DNA of 64,000 bases from Thermoactinomyces mirandus (GTDB taxonomy: Bacteria; Bacillota; Bacilli; Thermoactinomycetales; Thermoactinomycetaceae), in the NCBI RefSeq assembly GCF_013868055.1, contig NZ_JACEOL010000033.1:54201-118200 (forward strand), given 5' to 3'. Position numbers and translations under genes: made by a program. The notes beneath the pieces are model-generated. The model was not told where the DNA came from. It worked only from the letters and a program-made list of their open reading frames with translations, and searched no databases. Positions 8,517-17,505 of the stretch are shown in pieces. Position 1 is the first letter of the stretch; every line of letters begins with the position of its first letter.

Positions 8517-11063
8517 TTAAATAGTATAACCTTGAATAACTTCATTGGTCTGAGCTACAAAACAACTTTCTTCAGGATCAACAAGGATCGAACGATGGTA
8601 AAGATTTTTGTCGAATGAATGGCTTTTCAAAATGGTTCCTTCTTCGGAGATCGCCGCAACGATTGTTTCCGAATTATTAGATACTATCCATACATAAATT
8701 TTTTTGTTGGGAACCCAGGCCGTTCTCGATTCATATGCTTTTGGAAGGGGACTGTATCTCCATAGAACTTCACCTTCATAGGTGTAACCCTTTACTTCAC
8801 CTTTTGTAACAACGACCAAGCTATTATGTCCTAAAGTTACAGATTGAATATTTTCCTGCTCTTTGAGTTCAAGGATTTTCTCCAATTTTTTATTATAAAA
8901 CAATATTCGTCTTTTACCTGTTCGTAAAACCAGTTTTTTTTCTGGCGATTCGTAAGCCTCGTAAACAGCTGCTGAAAGTTTTAATTCTGTTTTGTTGACA
9001 GGGCTTTCAAGTTCATATATTTTCTTGTCTATTTTTTTTATGTGGAAGTTAGGAAGTTCAACGTCATTCAATCCTGCGCCGAACACATTCTGTTCTTCAT
9101 TTTCAACATCTGGTTCATTAATTTTTAAATTCCACTTTCCTTTGCGGTCACGCTCAAAGATCCCAGAAACAGGTTTTTCTCCCCGCTCTGCTGCAAAGAG
9201 AACAATACCACGGTCCTCGGACATAAACTCCAGATTAAATTCATGAGCATCCACTTTAAATTGATCGAGTTGTTGACCATCTTTGGAATAAGTAACAATA
9301 TATCCCGGCAGCCAGGTAATTTCCTCTCCTGAAGGTAAACTTGTGAAAATGACTTCGCCATCCGGGGATAAAAACAGTGACCACATTGATGAATATATGT
9401 GTTTTTTCCAAATGATATTTCCATCAAGGTCATAACAAACCAGGTTATGGCTCAAACGGTCTTTTTCCCTTTGTTTTTCAGACAAGTTTACTAATTCATC
9501 AATTGATTTTCGTGGCCCTTCCTCAACTGCGTAGACTTTTTGGTTTTTCATATCAATGACACGACTACCAAACCACCCTTTTTTGCTATTAATCTCCCAT
9601 TTTTTTGGGAACTTCTCAGTCGCGGTAATTTCAGGGGCCACATCACTTTGGATATTAGTTCTCTCTGTATCCGTAAATGTTTTTGCTTCAAAATGCTTCC
9701 ATTGATGGTTTTCCGGTGCTAACCAAAAATAACCCTGGCTGTGAATCCCGCCATCAAAAAACACATTTTGCCCGGCCAAGGTGAACAGTTCCATTCCAGG
9801 ATGACCTTCCGAACCTCTTATAAGATATCCAGTGTCTTTGTGCAGTTCATATAACCGATTATCTTCACATACAATCAGATATTTTTCTTGATCAGGAATT
9901 AGTTGAATGGTAGAGACTTGTTTTGGCAGTTTTGTTCCGTAAATTAATTTTCCTTCCCTGTTTAACCAAAAAGTTTCGCCGGATTGGAAAGAGATCACTA
10001 ATTTATCATCGATCCAGGTGATATATCTTCCTTCATCTTTAAATGTGTTAATCCATTTAAGCATTCCTCCGCGGTCCCATGCAGAAACTCGCCCCATTTC
10101 TTCCAAAATGAACAACATATCTGTTTTTGGGTCATGCGTAAAGCCGGAGAATGGTGAATTAAGTGTCATTCTCTCCAATCCCATCGAAAATTGGGCAGCC
10201 AGTTGTTTGGTAAACATGCTGATCGTTTCTTTTTCTGTTTTTGGTGACAGGGATAATGAACGTTGGAGTTCTTTCTGTTTTTGTTGTAATTCTTTTTCTT
10301 TCAACTCAGAAATAACAATCCTGGCTTTTAAATTCCCATCATTATCCAAGCGGTACAATCGATCCATGCTTGAGACGAAGATATCTCTGGAATCTGTTGA
10401 CACTTTAAGTAAGTAAGGTATAAAGCTAAGTTCACCGAACATCGTGGAGAATTTCTCTTTAAAAGAAATCCCCCATTTTAAATTTCCGTTATCGTCAAAG
10501 CAATAAAGTTCACCAGGACCGTCGTATGTCTCGCGGGTTCCTACCAACCAAAAATTGTCACCTATTGCAAATCTGAAGGGTTGCCACTGAAACTCATACA
10601 TAATAGCTTGGTTATTGCTGTAATTTATAAAAGCTACTCTTTCTTTATTTTGAAGAAGGATGCCCATATAATTGGAAGCAACTGGACTCAATTTTTCTAA
10701 CAATGTTCCTTTCAGGGTGATTTGTTGTACTTGTCTTTTGGTGATTATTTCAATGGTTCCGGCAGCACTTGCAACAAGTAAATCCTGATTGTGATAAAGA
10801 TGCCGGAATTTCCTGCGAGATCTTGTCTTAAAACCTATCAATCTAGGATTTGTTCTGGATACAGAAAAAAAAGAATTCCACGTTGGCAGGCTCCTAATTT
10901 GTAATGGAATGGTTGACAGTTGTTGGAATTTAATATTCCTCTTGACAAAGTTAAAATATTGAGACTGTTTTATGATTGTTGAATAGAGCTTCACCGGATA
11001 AGCATCAGATTCCCTGTCAGATGAATTGGAAAATAATTTGTTGAAGGGGTCGAATATTCCCAT
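8517..11063 (-). CDS. Large PQQ-like/WD40-type beta-propeller protein, function unknown
   Basis: This is an 848-residue protein with no signal peptide or clear membrane segment, so it is probably cytoplasmic. Repeated units of the type D-x-x-G-x-[LI]-x-W recur along it: DDNGNLKWG, DNDGNLKAR, DRGGMLKWI, NREGKLIYG, DLDGNIIWK, SKDGQQLDQ and TYEGEVLWR. This is the signature of PQQ_2/quinoprotein-type propeller blades, and the length could fit two propellers. A charged, coiled-coil-prone stretch near residues 240-280 is rich in K, E and Q. The start is preceded by AGGGAGG. The base composition looks more AT-rich than in the neighbouring housekeeping genes. It is a single gene with its own terminator, set between ddl and map. 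A role in protein-protein scaffolding is only a guess. Confidence 0.75.
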   Translation of the reverse strand: MGIFDPFNKLFSNSSDRESDAYPVKLYSTIIKQSQYFNFVKRNIKFQQLSTIPLQIRSLPTWNSFFSVSRTNPRLIGFKTRSRRKFRHLYHNQDLLVASAAGTIEIITKRQVQQITLKGTLLEKLSPVASNYMGILLQNKERVAFINYSNNQAIMYEFQWQPFRFAIGDNFWLVGTRETYDGPGELYCFDDNGNLKWGISFKEKFSTMFGELSFIPYLLKVSTDSRDIFVSSMDRLYRLDNDGNLKARIVISELKEKELQQKQKELQRSLSLSPKTEKETISMFTKQLAAQFSMGLERMTLNSPFSGFTHDPKTDMLFILEEMGRVSAWDRGGMLKWINTFKDEGRYITWIDDKLVISFQSGETFWLNREGKLIYGTKLPKQVSTIQLIPDQEKYLIVCEDNRLYELHKDTGYLIRGSEGHPGMELFTLAGQNVFFDGGIHSQGYFWLAPENHQWKHFEAKTFTDTERTNIQSDVAPEITATEKFPKKWEINSKKGWFGSRVIDMKNQKVYAVEEGPRKSIDELVNLSEKQREKDRLSHNLVCYDLDGNIIWKKHIYSSMWSLFLSPDGEVIFTSLPSGEEITWLPGYIVTYSKDGQQLDQFKVDAHEFNLEFMSEDRGIVLFAAERGEKPVSGIFERDRKGKWNLKINEPDVENEEQNVFGAGLNDVELPNFHIKKIDKKIYELESPVNKTELKLSAAVYEAYESPEKKLVLRTGKRRILFYNKKLEKILELKEQENIQSVTLGHNSLVVVTKGEVKGYTYEGEVLWRYSPLPKAYESRTAWVPNKKIYVWIVSNNSETIVAAISEEGTILKSHSFDKNLYHRSILVDPEESCFVAQTNEVIQGYTI

Positions 11064-11442
11064 GTCCTTTGCCTCCCTGAAATCAAAAAATTGAACAATT
11101 CCTTATTCCCACAGCCAAAAGCGGAAATACTGGCCCCGATTCTATTTCAACCAACACAATCGCCTTTTTTGTATAGCTGTTTATTAAAAAATAACCCTTT
11201 TTGCTTTTTAACTGTTGTCCGGAAGCCTGTAGGGATCATTACAGCTTACAGAACCATCTGCATATAGAAAACAAGAAGGTGATGGGTATCTCCGGAATTT
11301 TAATCACTTCTGCTCAGGGAAAAATTTATACCTTGGATAAACAATAGCCTCATGACAGGTTGTGATGATGTGATGTTACACCTGGATAATCAAAAGTGCC
11401 AAATGGCTTACTCTACACTGCTTCCGAAAGCAGAGGATCACA
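11064..11442. other. Intergenic stretch upstream of the beta-propeller gene
   Basis: Both flanking genes are on the minus strand, so this should contain the promoter of the propeller gene. No strong -35/-10 pair was found. On the plus strand 11282-11349 encodes a short open tail, GILITSAQGKIYTLDKQ plus stop, that resembles one propeller blade and may be a gene remnant. A small hairpin CTGCTT/AAGCAG lies at 11420-11434, just past the map stop. Confidence 0.4.
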
Positions 11443-12210
11443 TTACAAAATGACGTTTTCATCTGCCTGTTTTGTCAGAATCATCGGTCCATTGCCCGTA
11501 ATGGCAATCGTGTGTTCATACTGTGCTGATAAACCTCCATCGATGGTTTTGGCCGTCCAGCCGTTGTCGGTCATTTTCACATGGTATGTTCCTGTGTTCA
11601 GCATCGGTTCAATCGTAATAACCATGCCCTCCTTGAGTTTGATCCCCTGACCGGGAGGACCAAAGTGAGGAACTTCAGGGAGTTCATGCATCCGCCTTCC
11701 GATTCCATGACCGATAAAAGAGCGGACCACGGACATTCCTTTTTCTTCGGCATAAGATTGAATGGCATGTGAAATATCCCCGATCCGGTTTCCAGCTTTT
11801 GCCTGGGCAATGCCCCTGTACAAGGATGATTTTGTTACGTCAAGTAAAGTTTGGGCGCTTTTTGAAATTTTTCCCACCGGATAGGACCAAGCGGAATCCG
11901 CCAACCATCCTTCCAGATTTACAACCAGATCGATGGTAACAATATCTCCTTCTTTTAAAGGGGTATTGCGCGGAAATCCGTGACAAACCTCATCATTGAC
12001 TGAAGCACAGGTGGCATACGGATATCCCATATATCCTTTTTGTTCCGGAGTGGCTCCGTGTTGATGCAAAAACTGTTCAACCCATTCATCAATTTCCAGC
12101 GTTGTGATTCCGGGGCGAATTCTGTGTTTTAATTGCTGATGGCATTTGGCCAGCAATTTTCCGGCCTGGTGCATTTTGGCGATCTCAAGGGATGTTTTTA
12201 AATGAATCAT
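11443..12210 (-). CDS. map: Methionine aminopeptidase, type I
   Basis: The enzyme removes the N-terminal methionine from nascent proteins using two metal ions. The five metal ligands can be placed: two aspartates in TIDLVVNLEGWLADSAW, histidine in FIGHGIGRRMHE, glutamate in TIEPML, and glutamate in QYEHTIAITG. The ATG at 12210 gives 255 residues and is preferred over a TTG at 12216, because GGGAG is about 10 bases from the ATG but only 4 from the TTG. The gene is single, unlike the ribosomal-operon copy usual in Bacilli (adk-map-infA). It is therefore probably a second, accessory aminopeptidase comparable to Bacillus YflG. Confidence 0.93.
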   Translation of the reverse strand: MIHLKTSLEIAKMHQAGKLLAKCHQQLKHRIRPGITTLEIDEWVEQFLHQHGATPEQKGYMGYPYATCASVNDEVCHGFPRNTPLKEGDIVTIDLVVNLEGWLADSAWSYPVGKISKSAQTLLDVTKSSLYRGIAQAKAGNRIGDISHAIQSYAEEKGMSVVRSFIGHGIGRRMHELPEVPHFGPPGQGIKLKEGMVITIEPMLNTGTYHVKMTDNGWTAKTIDGGLSAQYEHTIAITGNGPMILTKQADENVIL

Positions 12211-12346
12211 TTCCAACTCGCTCCCTGTATTTCATTCTGTATACATAAGTATGATTGATCCTTTTATTTTTCCACTTATAAAATTTTCCTTTAAAATTGG
12301 TGAAACAACAAATAGGAGCTCCTGTTTTTGGCTGGAAAGTGTTTTA

Positions 12347-13957
12347 TTAACCAGTGATATCCCGATGATTATAAGCGATCATACCGCAGATAGCCATGAC
12401 GGTTGCTATGAAAGTGAGAACAGCCATCGCCGCGAAATTGAGTTCCTCGATGGGGTACTCAGGAACATGTTCAAAGACTGAAAGGTTATTCATCCACTGG
12501 GGAAAATCAAGAACTTCACTGAGATAAATGACAATAAAACAATAGATGACATAAAGCCAGACCAGGCCTGAAGCCCGGGGGAGGGTTCCGACAAATAATC
12601 CGGCCAGGCCAATGACGGCCCACATGGCTGGCAAATAGGCAAAGGCGGAGGTGAACGTTGAACCAAATGCGATCGCTTCTTCCATCACCAATTGGCCAAC
12701 GGACCATAGCCCCAAAACGATCATTAACTGCATGATAAAGTTGACAATAACAGCCAGCAGATAATAATTGGCCAACAGGCGAGTACGCGAAACAGCACGG
12801 CTGTAAATGTTTTCGGTCAGATTTTTGTTTTCTTCTCCCTTTAATTTCAATACTACCGACACCGATGGAATCAGTGCGATCAATGACATGATGGCGATCA
12901 GTAGCGTGACAAACTGGTCGGTGATCGATTCTCCCGCTTCATTGGAGATGAACGCCTGCATGAATTCAATATCGGCAAAATAGGTTTCCAGATCTCCCAG
13001 AACTGCACCAAAAGAGGCACTTAAGGCAAAGATGCCAATGGTCCAGGCAAGAATACTGGTACGCTGCAGACGGAATACAAGCCCAAATATGGTTTGCAGA
13101 ATCGGTGAAGCCTGTTTTTTTCCTTTTCTTTCCGGTAAAAATCCGGCTCCCATGTCCCGGATCGAGTTCAGATAAAAAGTGGCGAAGGCGATGATCATGG
13201 ATAATGCTGCTGCCAGCAGGATGGGCCACCAGTAGTTATCCACAAAAACCTGTGCTCTTGCCGCCCAGCCCAGAGGAGAAAAAAAAGAGAAGGTCTCGTT
13301 GCTGACATCTCCAATTCCCCGGATCAGGTAAGCTGCGATCAAAACGGAGAAAGACAGGATTGCCGTTTTTCTGGAGGTTTCCGCAAGTTGTGCCAACAGA
13401 GCGGTAATGATTCCAAAAATCAGGCCTGTCGCCCCGAGAATGGCCCCATACAAAAATGCCCCCTCAGTATCAATACCGTCGATACCAAGCAAAGCCAGAC
13501 TGATTCCGGTGAGGAGAGCCAGGAGAACGTTGGTTGTAAACATCACGACCATGCCTCCGCTTAAGTAGGCGAGGCGGCCGACAGGCAGTGCGCGAATGAG
13601 TTCAATCCGTTCGTTCTCCTCGTCGTTTCGGGTGACGTTTACCACTTGCAGAATACTCATGATTCCGGCAACAATTGTCGTAAAAAGCAGGCATTCGTGT
13701 GCAAACAAAGTACCAAATGAGGCCAGATAATCTTCGGTTTCATATCCTGGACCAAGCATGGCCACCATCGCAGGATTGTCCATCGTCATGGCAAAAGCCA
13801 TCTTTGACGGGACATCCTGATAAACATTCGGATAGGATGAAGCACAAGCCAGTGTGACAGTAACCAATCCGGCCAGCCAGACAAGTATTTTGAATCGCTG
13901 TTGCCTGAAGATCAACTTCGTCAAACTTCCGGTACCTTTGAAAAGCCGTTCAAACAT
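12347..13957 (-). CDS. ABC exporter permease, polyketide-antibiotic exporter type
   Basis: An integral membrane protein of about 536 residues with roughly twelve hydrophobic segments in two similar halves. It matches the TnrB3-like family (COG3559, tetronasin-resistance type). Characteristic stretches are MVAMLGPGYETEDYLASF near residue 68 and NVTRNDEENERIELIRALP near residue 110. It starts at the ATG at 13957 or the GTG at 13961-13963; GGAGG lies 10 bases from the ATG. The start lies within 5 bases of the ATPase stop, so the two are translationally coupled. The exported compound is unknown. Confidence 0.85.
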   Translation of the reverse strand: MFERLFKGTGSLTKLIFRQQRFKILVWLAGLVTVTLACASSYPNVYQDVPSKMAFAMTMDNPAMVAMLGPGYETEDYLASFGTLFAHECLLFTTIVAGIMSILQVVNVTRNDEENERIELIRALPVGRLAYLSGGMVVMFTTNVLLALLTGISLALLGIDGIDTEGAFLYGAILGATGLIFGIITALLAQLAETSRKTAILSFSVLIAAYLIRGIGDVSNETFSFFSPLGWAARAQVFVDNYWWPILLAAALSMIIAFATFYLNSIRDMGAGFLPERKGKKQASPILQTIFGLVFRLQRTSILAWTIGIFALSASFGAVLGDLETYFADIEFMQAFISNEAGESITDQFVTLLIAIMSLIALIPSVSVVLKLKGEENKNLTENIYSRAVSRTRLLANYYLLAVIVNFIMQLMIVLGLWSVGQLVMEEAIAFGSTFTSAFAYLPAMWAVIGLAGLFVGTLPRASGLVWLYVIYCFIVIYLSEVLDFPQWMNNLSVFEHVPEYPIEELNFAAMAVLTFIATVMAICGMIAYNHRDITG

Positions 13958-13959
13958 AA

Positions 13960-14868
13960 TCACGAATCCTCCATCTGACCAGAGTGATTTATTTCCTGAT
14001 AATGGCGCATAAACAGGTCTTCCAGCGTCAATGGCGTACTCTCCAGCTTGACGACTCCAAACTGGCTGATATACCGGATGATTTCATCGATTTGATCCGG
14101 GTCCGCCTGAAAGGCGAGCTCCGGACCGGTTTCCCTGACATTGTGAATTCCCTTTACATCCTTGAGCGAAGGAACGGGTTTTTTTGTCCTGATGATGAAA
14201 TTGGTTCGGGTTAAATGGCGCATGTCGCTCAATCGTCCTGTTTCAATCATTTTTCCCTCGCGAATGATCCCGATGGTGTCGCACAATTTTTCAACCTCCG
14301 ATAAAATATGGCTGGACAGGAGGATGCTTTTGCCTTCATTTTTCGCCTGGATCACGCATTCTTCAAAAATCCTTTCCATTAACGGATCAAGGCCTGATGT
14401 AGGTTCATCCAGTATGTAAAGATCGGCATTACTGGCAAATGCGGCAATGAGCGCAACTTTTTGCCTGTTCCCCTTGGAATAGGTTCTGCATTTTTTGGCG
14501 GGATCAAACCGGAACTTTTCAATCAGTTCATTCCGCCTGTTTTTATTTACTTCGCCTCGCATTCTCAACAATACATCAATAACTTCCCCGCCGGTCAAAT
14601 TGGGCCATAAATTGACATCGCCCGGTACATACGCAACGCGTTTGTGGATGTCTACAGCATCTTTCCAGGCATCCTTGCCAAATATCCTCGCTTCTCCTGT
14701 TGTGGCCTTCAGCATCCCGAGCAATATCCTGAGTGTGGTTGATTTTCCGGCGCCATTTGGCCCGATAAAGCCGTAAATCTCTCCCTTGTTCACTTCAATA
14801 TTCACACCGTTCAAGGCAACAAACTTTCCGAATCTTTTGGTCAGGTGCCTTGTTTTTACGATGGCCAT
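13960..14868 (-). CDS. ABC transporter ATP-binding protein (exporter, partner of the adjacent permease)
   Basis: A 302-residue nucleotide-binding subunit. Walker A is GPNGAGKSTT near residue 37, the Q-loop follows, and Walker B reads LYILDEPTSGLDP near residue 151. The signature motif reads YSKGNRQKVAL instead of the usual LSGG, a variant found in this antibiotic-exporter subfamily. The C-terminal 80 residues form the extra domain common in drug-type ATPases. It lies between a small membrane protein (9 bases upstream) and the permease (overlapping), so all three form one operon read from a promoter near 15.4 kb. Confidence 0.92.
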   Translation of the reverse strand: MAIVKTRHLTKRFGKFVALNGVNIEVNKGEIYGFIGPNGAGKSTTLRILLGMLKATTGEARIFGKDAWKDAVDIHKRVAYVPGDVNLWPNLTGGEVIDVLLRMRGEVNKNRRNELIEKFRFDPAKKCRTYSKGNRQKVALIAAFASNADLYILDEPTSGLDPLMERIFEECVIQAKNEGKSILLSSHILSEVEKLCDTIGIIREGKMIETGRLSDMRHLTRTNFIIRTKKPVPSLKDVKGIHNVRETGPELAFQADPDQIDEIIRYISQFGVVKLESTPLTLEDLFMRHYQEINHSGQMEDS

Positions 14869-14877
14869 TTTTTCCCC

Positions 14878-15348
14878 TCACTTCTTCAGAATCAGGATGA
14901 GACCAAGAATGACGATAAAAACAGACCAATATGCGTGGATGATCGAGGTGATCGGTGAAATAATGGGGAGATCCGCAATGCCCGGGTAGGCAAAGACTCC
15001 CGTTAATACCATAATGATTCCAACAAGACCGGTTATTTTGTTTTTATTGATCGAGAATTGCAACAAAACCGCAACGCCAAACAGAGCTAGCAGCAGGCCC
15101 CAATGTTTTGACCAGCCGTCAACATACTTCATGCCCCAAATGGTCAAGCCGAGGGCAGTAATCAGTCCTCCCCACAAAGTCAGGGAACTGTGTTTTTTTA
15201 TCAATGCGGTAAACAATAAAAAAGCGCCAGTTAAAAACATCAGGAAGGGCCAGGTGATAAGGGAAGTGACTGGAGCTAAACCGGATTGGATTACCATAAT
15301 CATGATTCCGATGAAAGTAAAGAAAAATCCTATAAACTTTGATTGCAT
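14878..15348 (-). CDS. Small polytopic membrane protein, first gene of the ABC exporter operon
   Basis: 156 residues with about five or six hydrophobic segments and almost no soluble part. The composition (FIGIMIMVIQSGLAP, WGLLLALFGVAVLL, VFIVILGLILIL) resembles LiaI/LiaF-type membrane regions. The start is preceded by AAGGGGAGAG. Its stop lies 9 bases before the ATPase start. It may sense membrane stress or assist the exporter, but no sequence motif proves either role. Confidence 0.7.
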   Translation of the reverse strand: MQSKFIGFFFTFIGIMIMVIQSGLAPVTSLITWPFLMFLTGAFLLFTALIKKHSSLTLWGGLITALGLTIWGMKYVDGWSKHWGLLLALFGVAVLLQFSINKNKITGLVGIIMVLTGVFAYPGIADLPIISPITSIIHAYWSVFIVILGLILILKK

Positions 15349-15387
15349 CGATCCGCTCTCCCCTTAAAAAATAAGTAGAATTTTCCT

Positions 15388-15417
15388 ATTATCTTAACAC
15401 AATTTAATAGAAAACAA
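15388..15417 (-). promoter_or_regulatory. Promoter of the ABC exporter operon
   Basis: On the minus strand TTGTTT, 18 bases, GATAAT, about 40 bases before the start at 15348. It overlaps the 3' end of a gene remnant. Confidence 0.5.
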
Positions 15418-15730
15418 ATGGTAGATTTCATGATAAAAAAGAGAGCAAAGCCGTTGAATCCTTTCTATGGTTGTGTTTGGTATTGTCATCATATAGGCCA
15501 TACCCTCTATTTTCCCTTTTGAATCCTGGTAATAATACGTCTTCAAATAGATTATTCCTGCCGCCGGTTTCTTTTCGTCCATCCACTGGTGATCCCAGGC
15601 TGTTGCAGAGATCAGCCGGTCTCCCTTTTGCAATTGGTCGATAAATTGAATCCACTCTTCTTTGGTTGCCGTAACCTCTAACTTATCCATACCGGCTGAA
15701 GGAATGGATTTTCCCGTTTTCCATTTCTGT
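15394..15730 (-). pseudogene. C-terminal remnant of an unknown protein
   Basis: The frame from about 15730 to 15394 reads like protein (GDRLISATAWDHQWM, GIIYLKTYYYQDSKGK). No ribosome-binding site precedes its only internal ATG (15690). Further upstream the same frame runs antisense through the Rhs fragment and loses protein character. It therefore looks like a gene whose 5' part was lost at the junction with the Rhs remnant. The family is not recognised. Confidence 0.45.
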
Positions 15731-15739
15731 TTGCAAATC

Positions 15740-16256
15740 CGGTGCCTCAACCTCTGGAAGCGGATATGAAGGAGACAATCATCAATATAACGCTGCCGGA
15801 ACCGGTGCAGATCCATTTACCTGGAACTTTCAGGTGCCCGAAGCAGGCGCATATAACGTAATGCCGAGTACATCACCCATAAAAACGGAACCGCCACCGT
15901 AGCAAAGGACCAGCAACAAAACGGCGGAAACCGGGTTTTGCTGGGTAAATATAACTTTGATCAATCCGGCAGTGTGAAGCTCTCGGTGAAAAACCGTGGC
16001 CCACAGTGGACAAACCGGATTTGTCGTCAGCGCCGATGCCGTGAAAAAGGAGAAAGACTTGACCGACGTGACGGATAATGAGCAAAAAGACTTCACCTGC
16101 ACTTATGACGTTAACGGCAATATGACCGAAATAGCGGACTTCCCGCACGCCAAGGTGAAAACCTGCGCCATCAGCTAAAACGAACTGAATCAGGTTAGCC
16201 AGGTGCAGGAAAAAGATAGTGCAGGCACGGTGAAACGAACCATCATCTTCTCCTGA
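15740..16256 (+). pseudogene. Decayed Rhs/YD-repeat protein fragment (golvesin-like domain plus YD repeats)
   Basis: Protein similarity persists through three reading frames. Frame 1 reads GTGADPFTWNFQVPEAG up to about 15862. Frame 2 reads AEYITHKNGTATVAKDQQQ and LLGKYNFDQSGSVKLSV to about 15995. Frame 3 reads AHSGQTGFVVSADAVK and then the YD repeat TYDVNGNMTEI. An in-frame stop at about 16176 is followed by more repeat-like sequence (NELNQVSQVQEKD) up to a stop near 16255. At least two frameshifts and one stop make it non-functional. Such proteins are secreted or wall-associated polymorphic toxins or matrix proteins. A second fragment lies at 19450-19656. Confidence 0.8.
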
Positions 16257-16566
16257 TAAACCCTTTAGTAGAGCGGAAAATATTATGCGTTCGGAATCAG
16301 ATTCTTAAAAAATCGGGAATTGCCATGATTTTGGAACCCATTCAAGGATGCACTGGTGATTGCAGATCAGATGTTTGAGATGAATAAAGGGACCATCCTT
16401 TCTACCTTTCCACTTTACCTGGATGTATAATATTGAATTAGGTTTACTGTTGAGTAAGTTGCGTAGTCATTTTTTGACTCCATGGCATCATGATCAGACA
16501 GGATGCCTGTTTGCATTGGAATAATGGTGATAATATTTAAGATATAAAGAAGAAAGGACGTTCTAC
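16257..16566. other. Gap before the U32 gene pair
   Basis: No gene was recognised. Short open frames are broken by stops. An 8-bp hairpin around 16495-16513 (CAGACAGG/CCTGTTTG with one G-T pair) lies about 55 bases before the next start. TGATAAT at about 16530 could be an extended -10 box, but no good -35 box accompanies it. Confidence 0.4.
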
Positions 16567-17499
16567 ATGGGTTTACAAACTCCTGAGCTGATTGTTTCCT
16601 CAGGAAGCCTTGCAGAAGTAGAAAAATTATTTGCAGCGGGTGCTGATGCGGTCACTGTGGGCGATGAAAGGCATGCACTTCGAGCCCCTGGTCATTTTGA
16701 TTTGGCTATGATTCATTCGGCTGTTCAACTTGCCCATGACCAAGGGAAAAAAGTATATGTTTTAGTCAATGCTCTCCTCCATCATGATCATCTCGAGGGG
16801 CTGGAGGAATACCTCCAGCAACTGGCCGAGCATGAGGTGGATGCAATCGTGTTTGGTGACCCGGCTGTTTTCATGACGGCTAAACGGGTCGCTCCTCAGC
16901 TTGGTTTGCACTGGAGTACAGAGACCACATCCACCAACTATCGCACGATCCAATTTTGGGCGAAACGCGGAGCAACTCGCGCTAATTTGGCGCGTGAACT
17001 TTCGATGAGGGAAGTCATCGAGATCAAACGATATAGTCCTGTCCCGATTCAAGTACAAGTCCATGGGATGACCTGCATTTTTCACTCAAAGCGGAAGCTG
17101 GTCAGCAACTATTTTCGTTTCCAGAAGCGATACCGCGAAGAGCGGGAGCAACCGCTTTTTCTGAAAGAGCACGTTCGAAAAGAGCAACGATATCCTGTTT
17201 TTGAAGACCTGCATGGTACACATGTGATGAGCAATGAGGATCTCTGTATGATTGAACACCTTGGACAGTTGATCACTAGCGGCGTAGACTGCTTTTATAT
17301 CGAAGGAAATCGCAAATCGATCGCCTATAATTGTCAGATTGCCTCCATCTACCGTCAAGCAATCGATGCTTTTCTTCAAGATCCACAGGCTCCACTTGAT
17401 CCCAGCTTGCTTTCTGAACTTCAAAAAATCCAGCCAAAGAGTTACCCTCTCGGTACCGGGTTTTACTTTAAAGAACAAGTCTACTGGAAAAGGAGGTGA
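16567..17499 (+). CDS. trhP1: U32-family protein, tRNA 5-hydroxyuridine synthesis protein TrhP1-like (YrrN)
   Basis: A 310-residue U32 peptidase-family protein beginning TPELIVSSGSLAEVEKLFAAGADAV, a TIM-barrel-like start. In Bacillus subtilis the paired U32 proteins YrrN and YrrO act in prephenate-dependent hydroxylation of U34 in tRNA, and the tandem pair here matches that layout. The segment equivalent to the cysteine-rich region of the partner reads HGMTCIFHSKRKLVSNYF. It therefore has only one of the cysteines seen in the downstream protein. The start follows AGAAAGGA. Six bases separate it from the second gene. A methyltransferase gene (yrrM) is not adjacent. Confidence 0.82.
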   Translation: MGLQTPELIVSSGSLAEVEKLFAAGADAVTVGDERHALRAPGHFDLAMIHSAVQLAHDQGKKVYVLVNALLHHDHLEGLEEYLQQLAEHEVDAIVFGDPAVFMTAKRVAPQLGLHWSTETTSTNYRTIQFWAKRGATRANLARELSMREVIEIKRYSPVPIQVQVHGMTCIFHSKRKLVSNYFRFQKRYREEREQPLFLKEHVRKEQRYPVFEDLHGTHVMSNEDLCMIEHLGQLITSGVDCFYIEGNRKSIAYNCQIASIYRQAIDAFLQDPQAPLDPSLLSELQKIQPKSYPLGTGFYFKEQVYWKRR

Positions 17500-17505
17500 T
17501 GCAAA

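Noticed and set aside
8279..8524. Plus-strand frame of 81 codons overlapping the ddl 3' end
   Set aside because: It starts inside ddl, runs through the ddl terminator and the minus-strand terminator, has no ribosome-binding site and reads like random sequence.
15690..15816. N-terminal extension of the minus-strand remnant up to 15816
   Set aside because: This part is antisense to the Rhs fragment and has an R/H/C-rich composition. Only the part below about 15730 looks like real protein.
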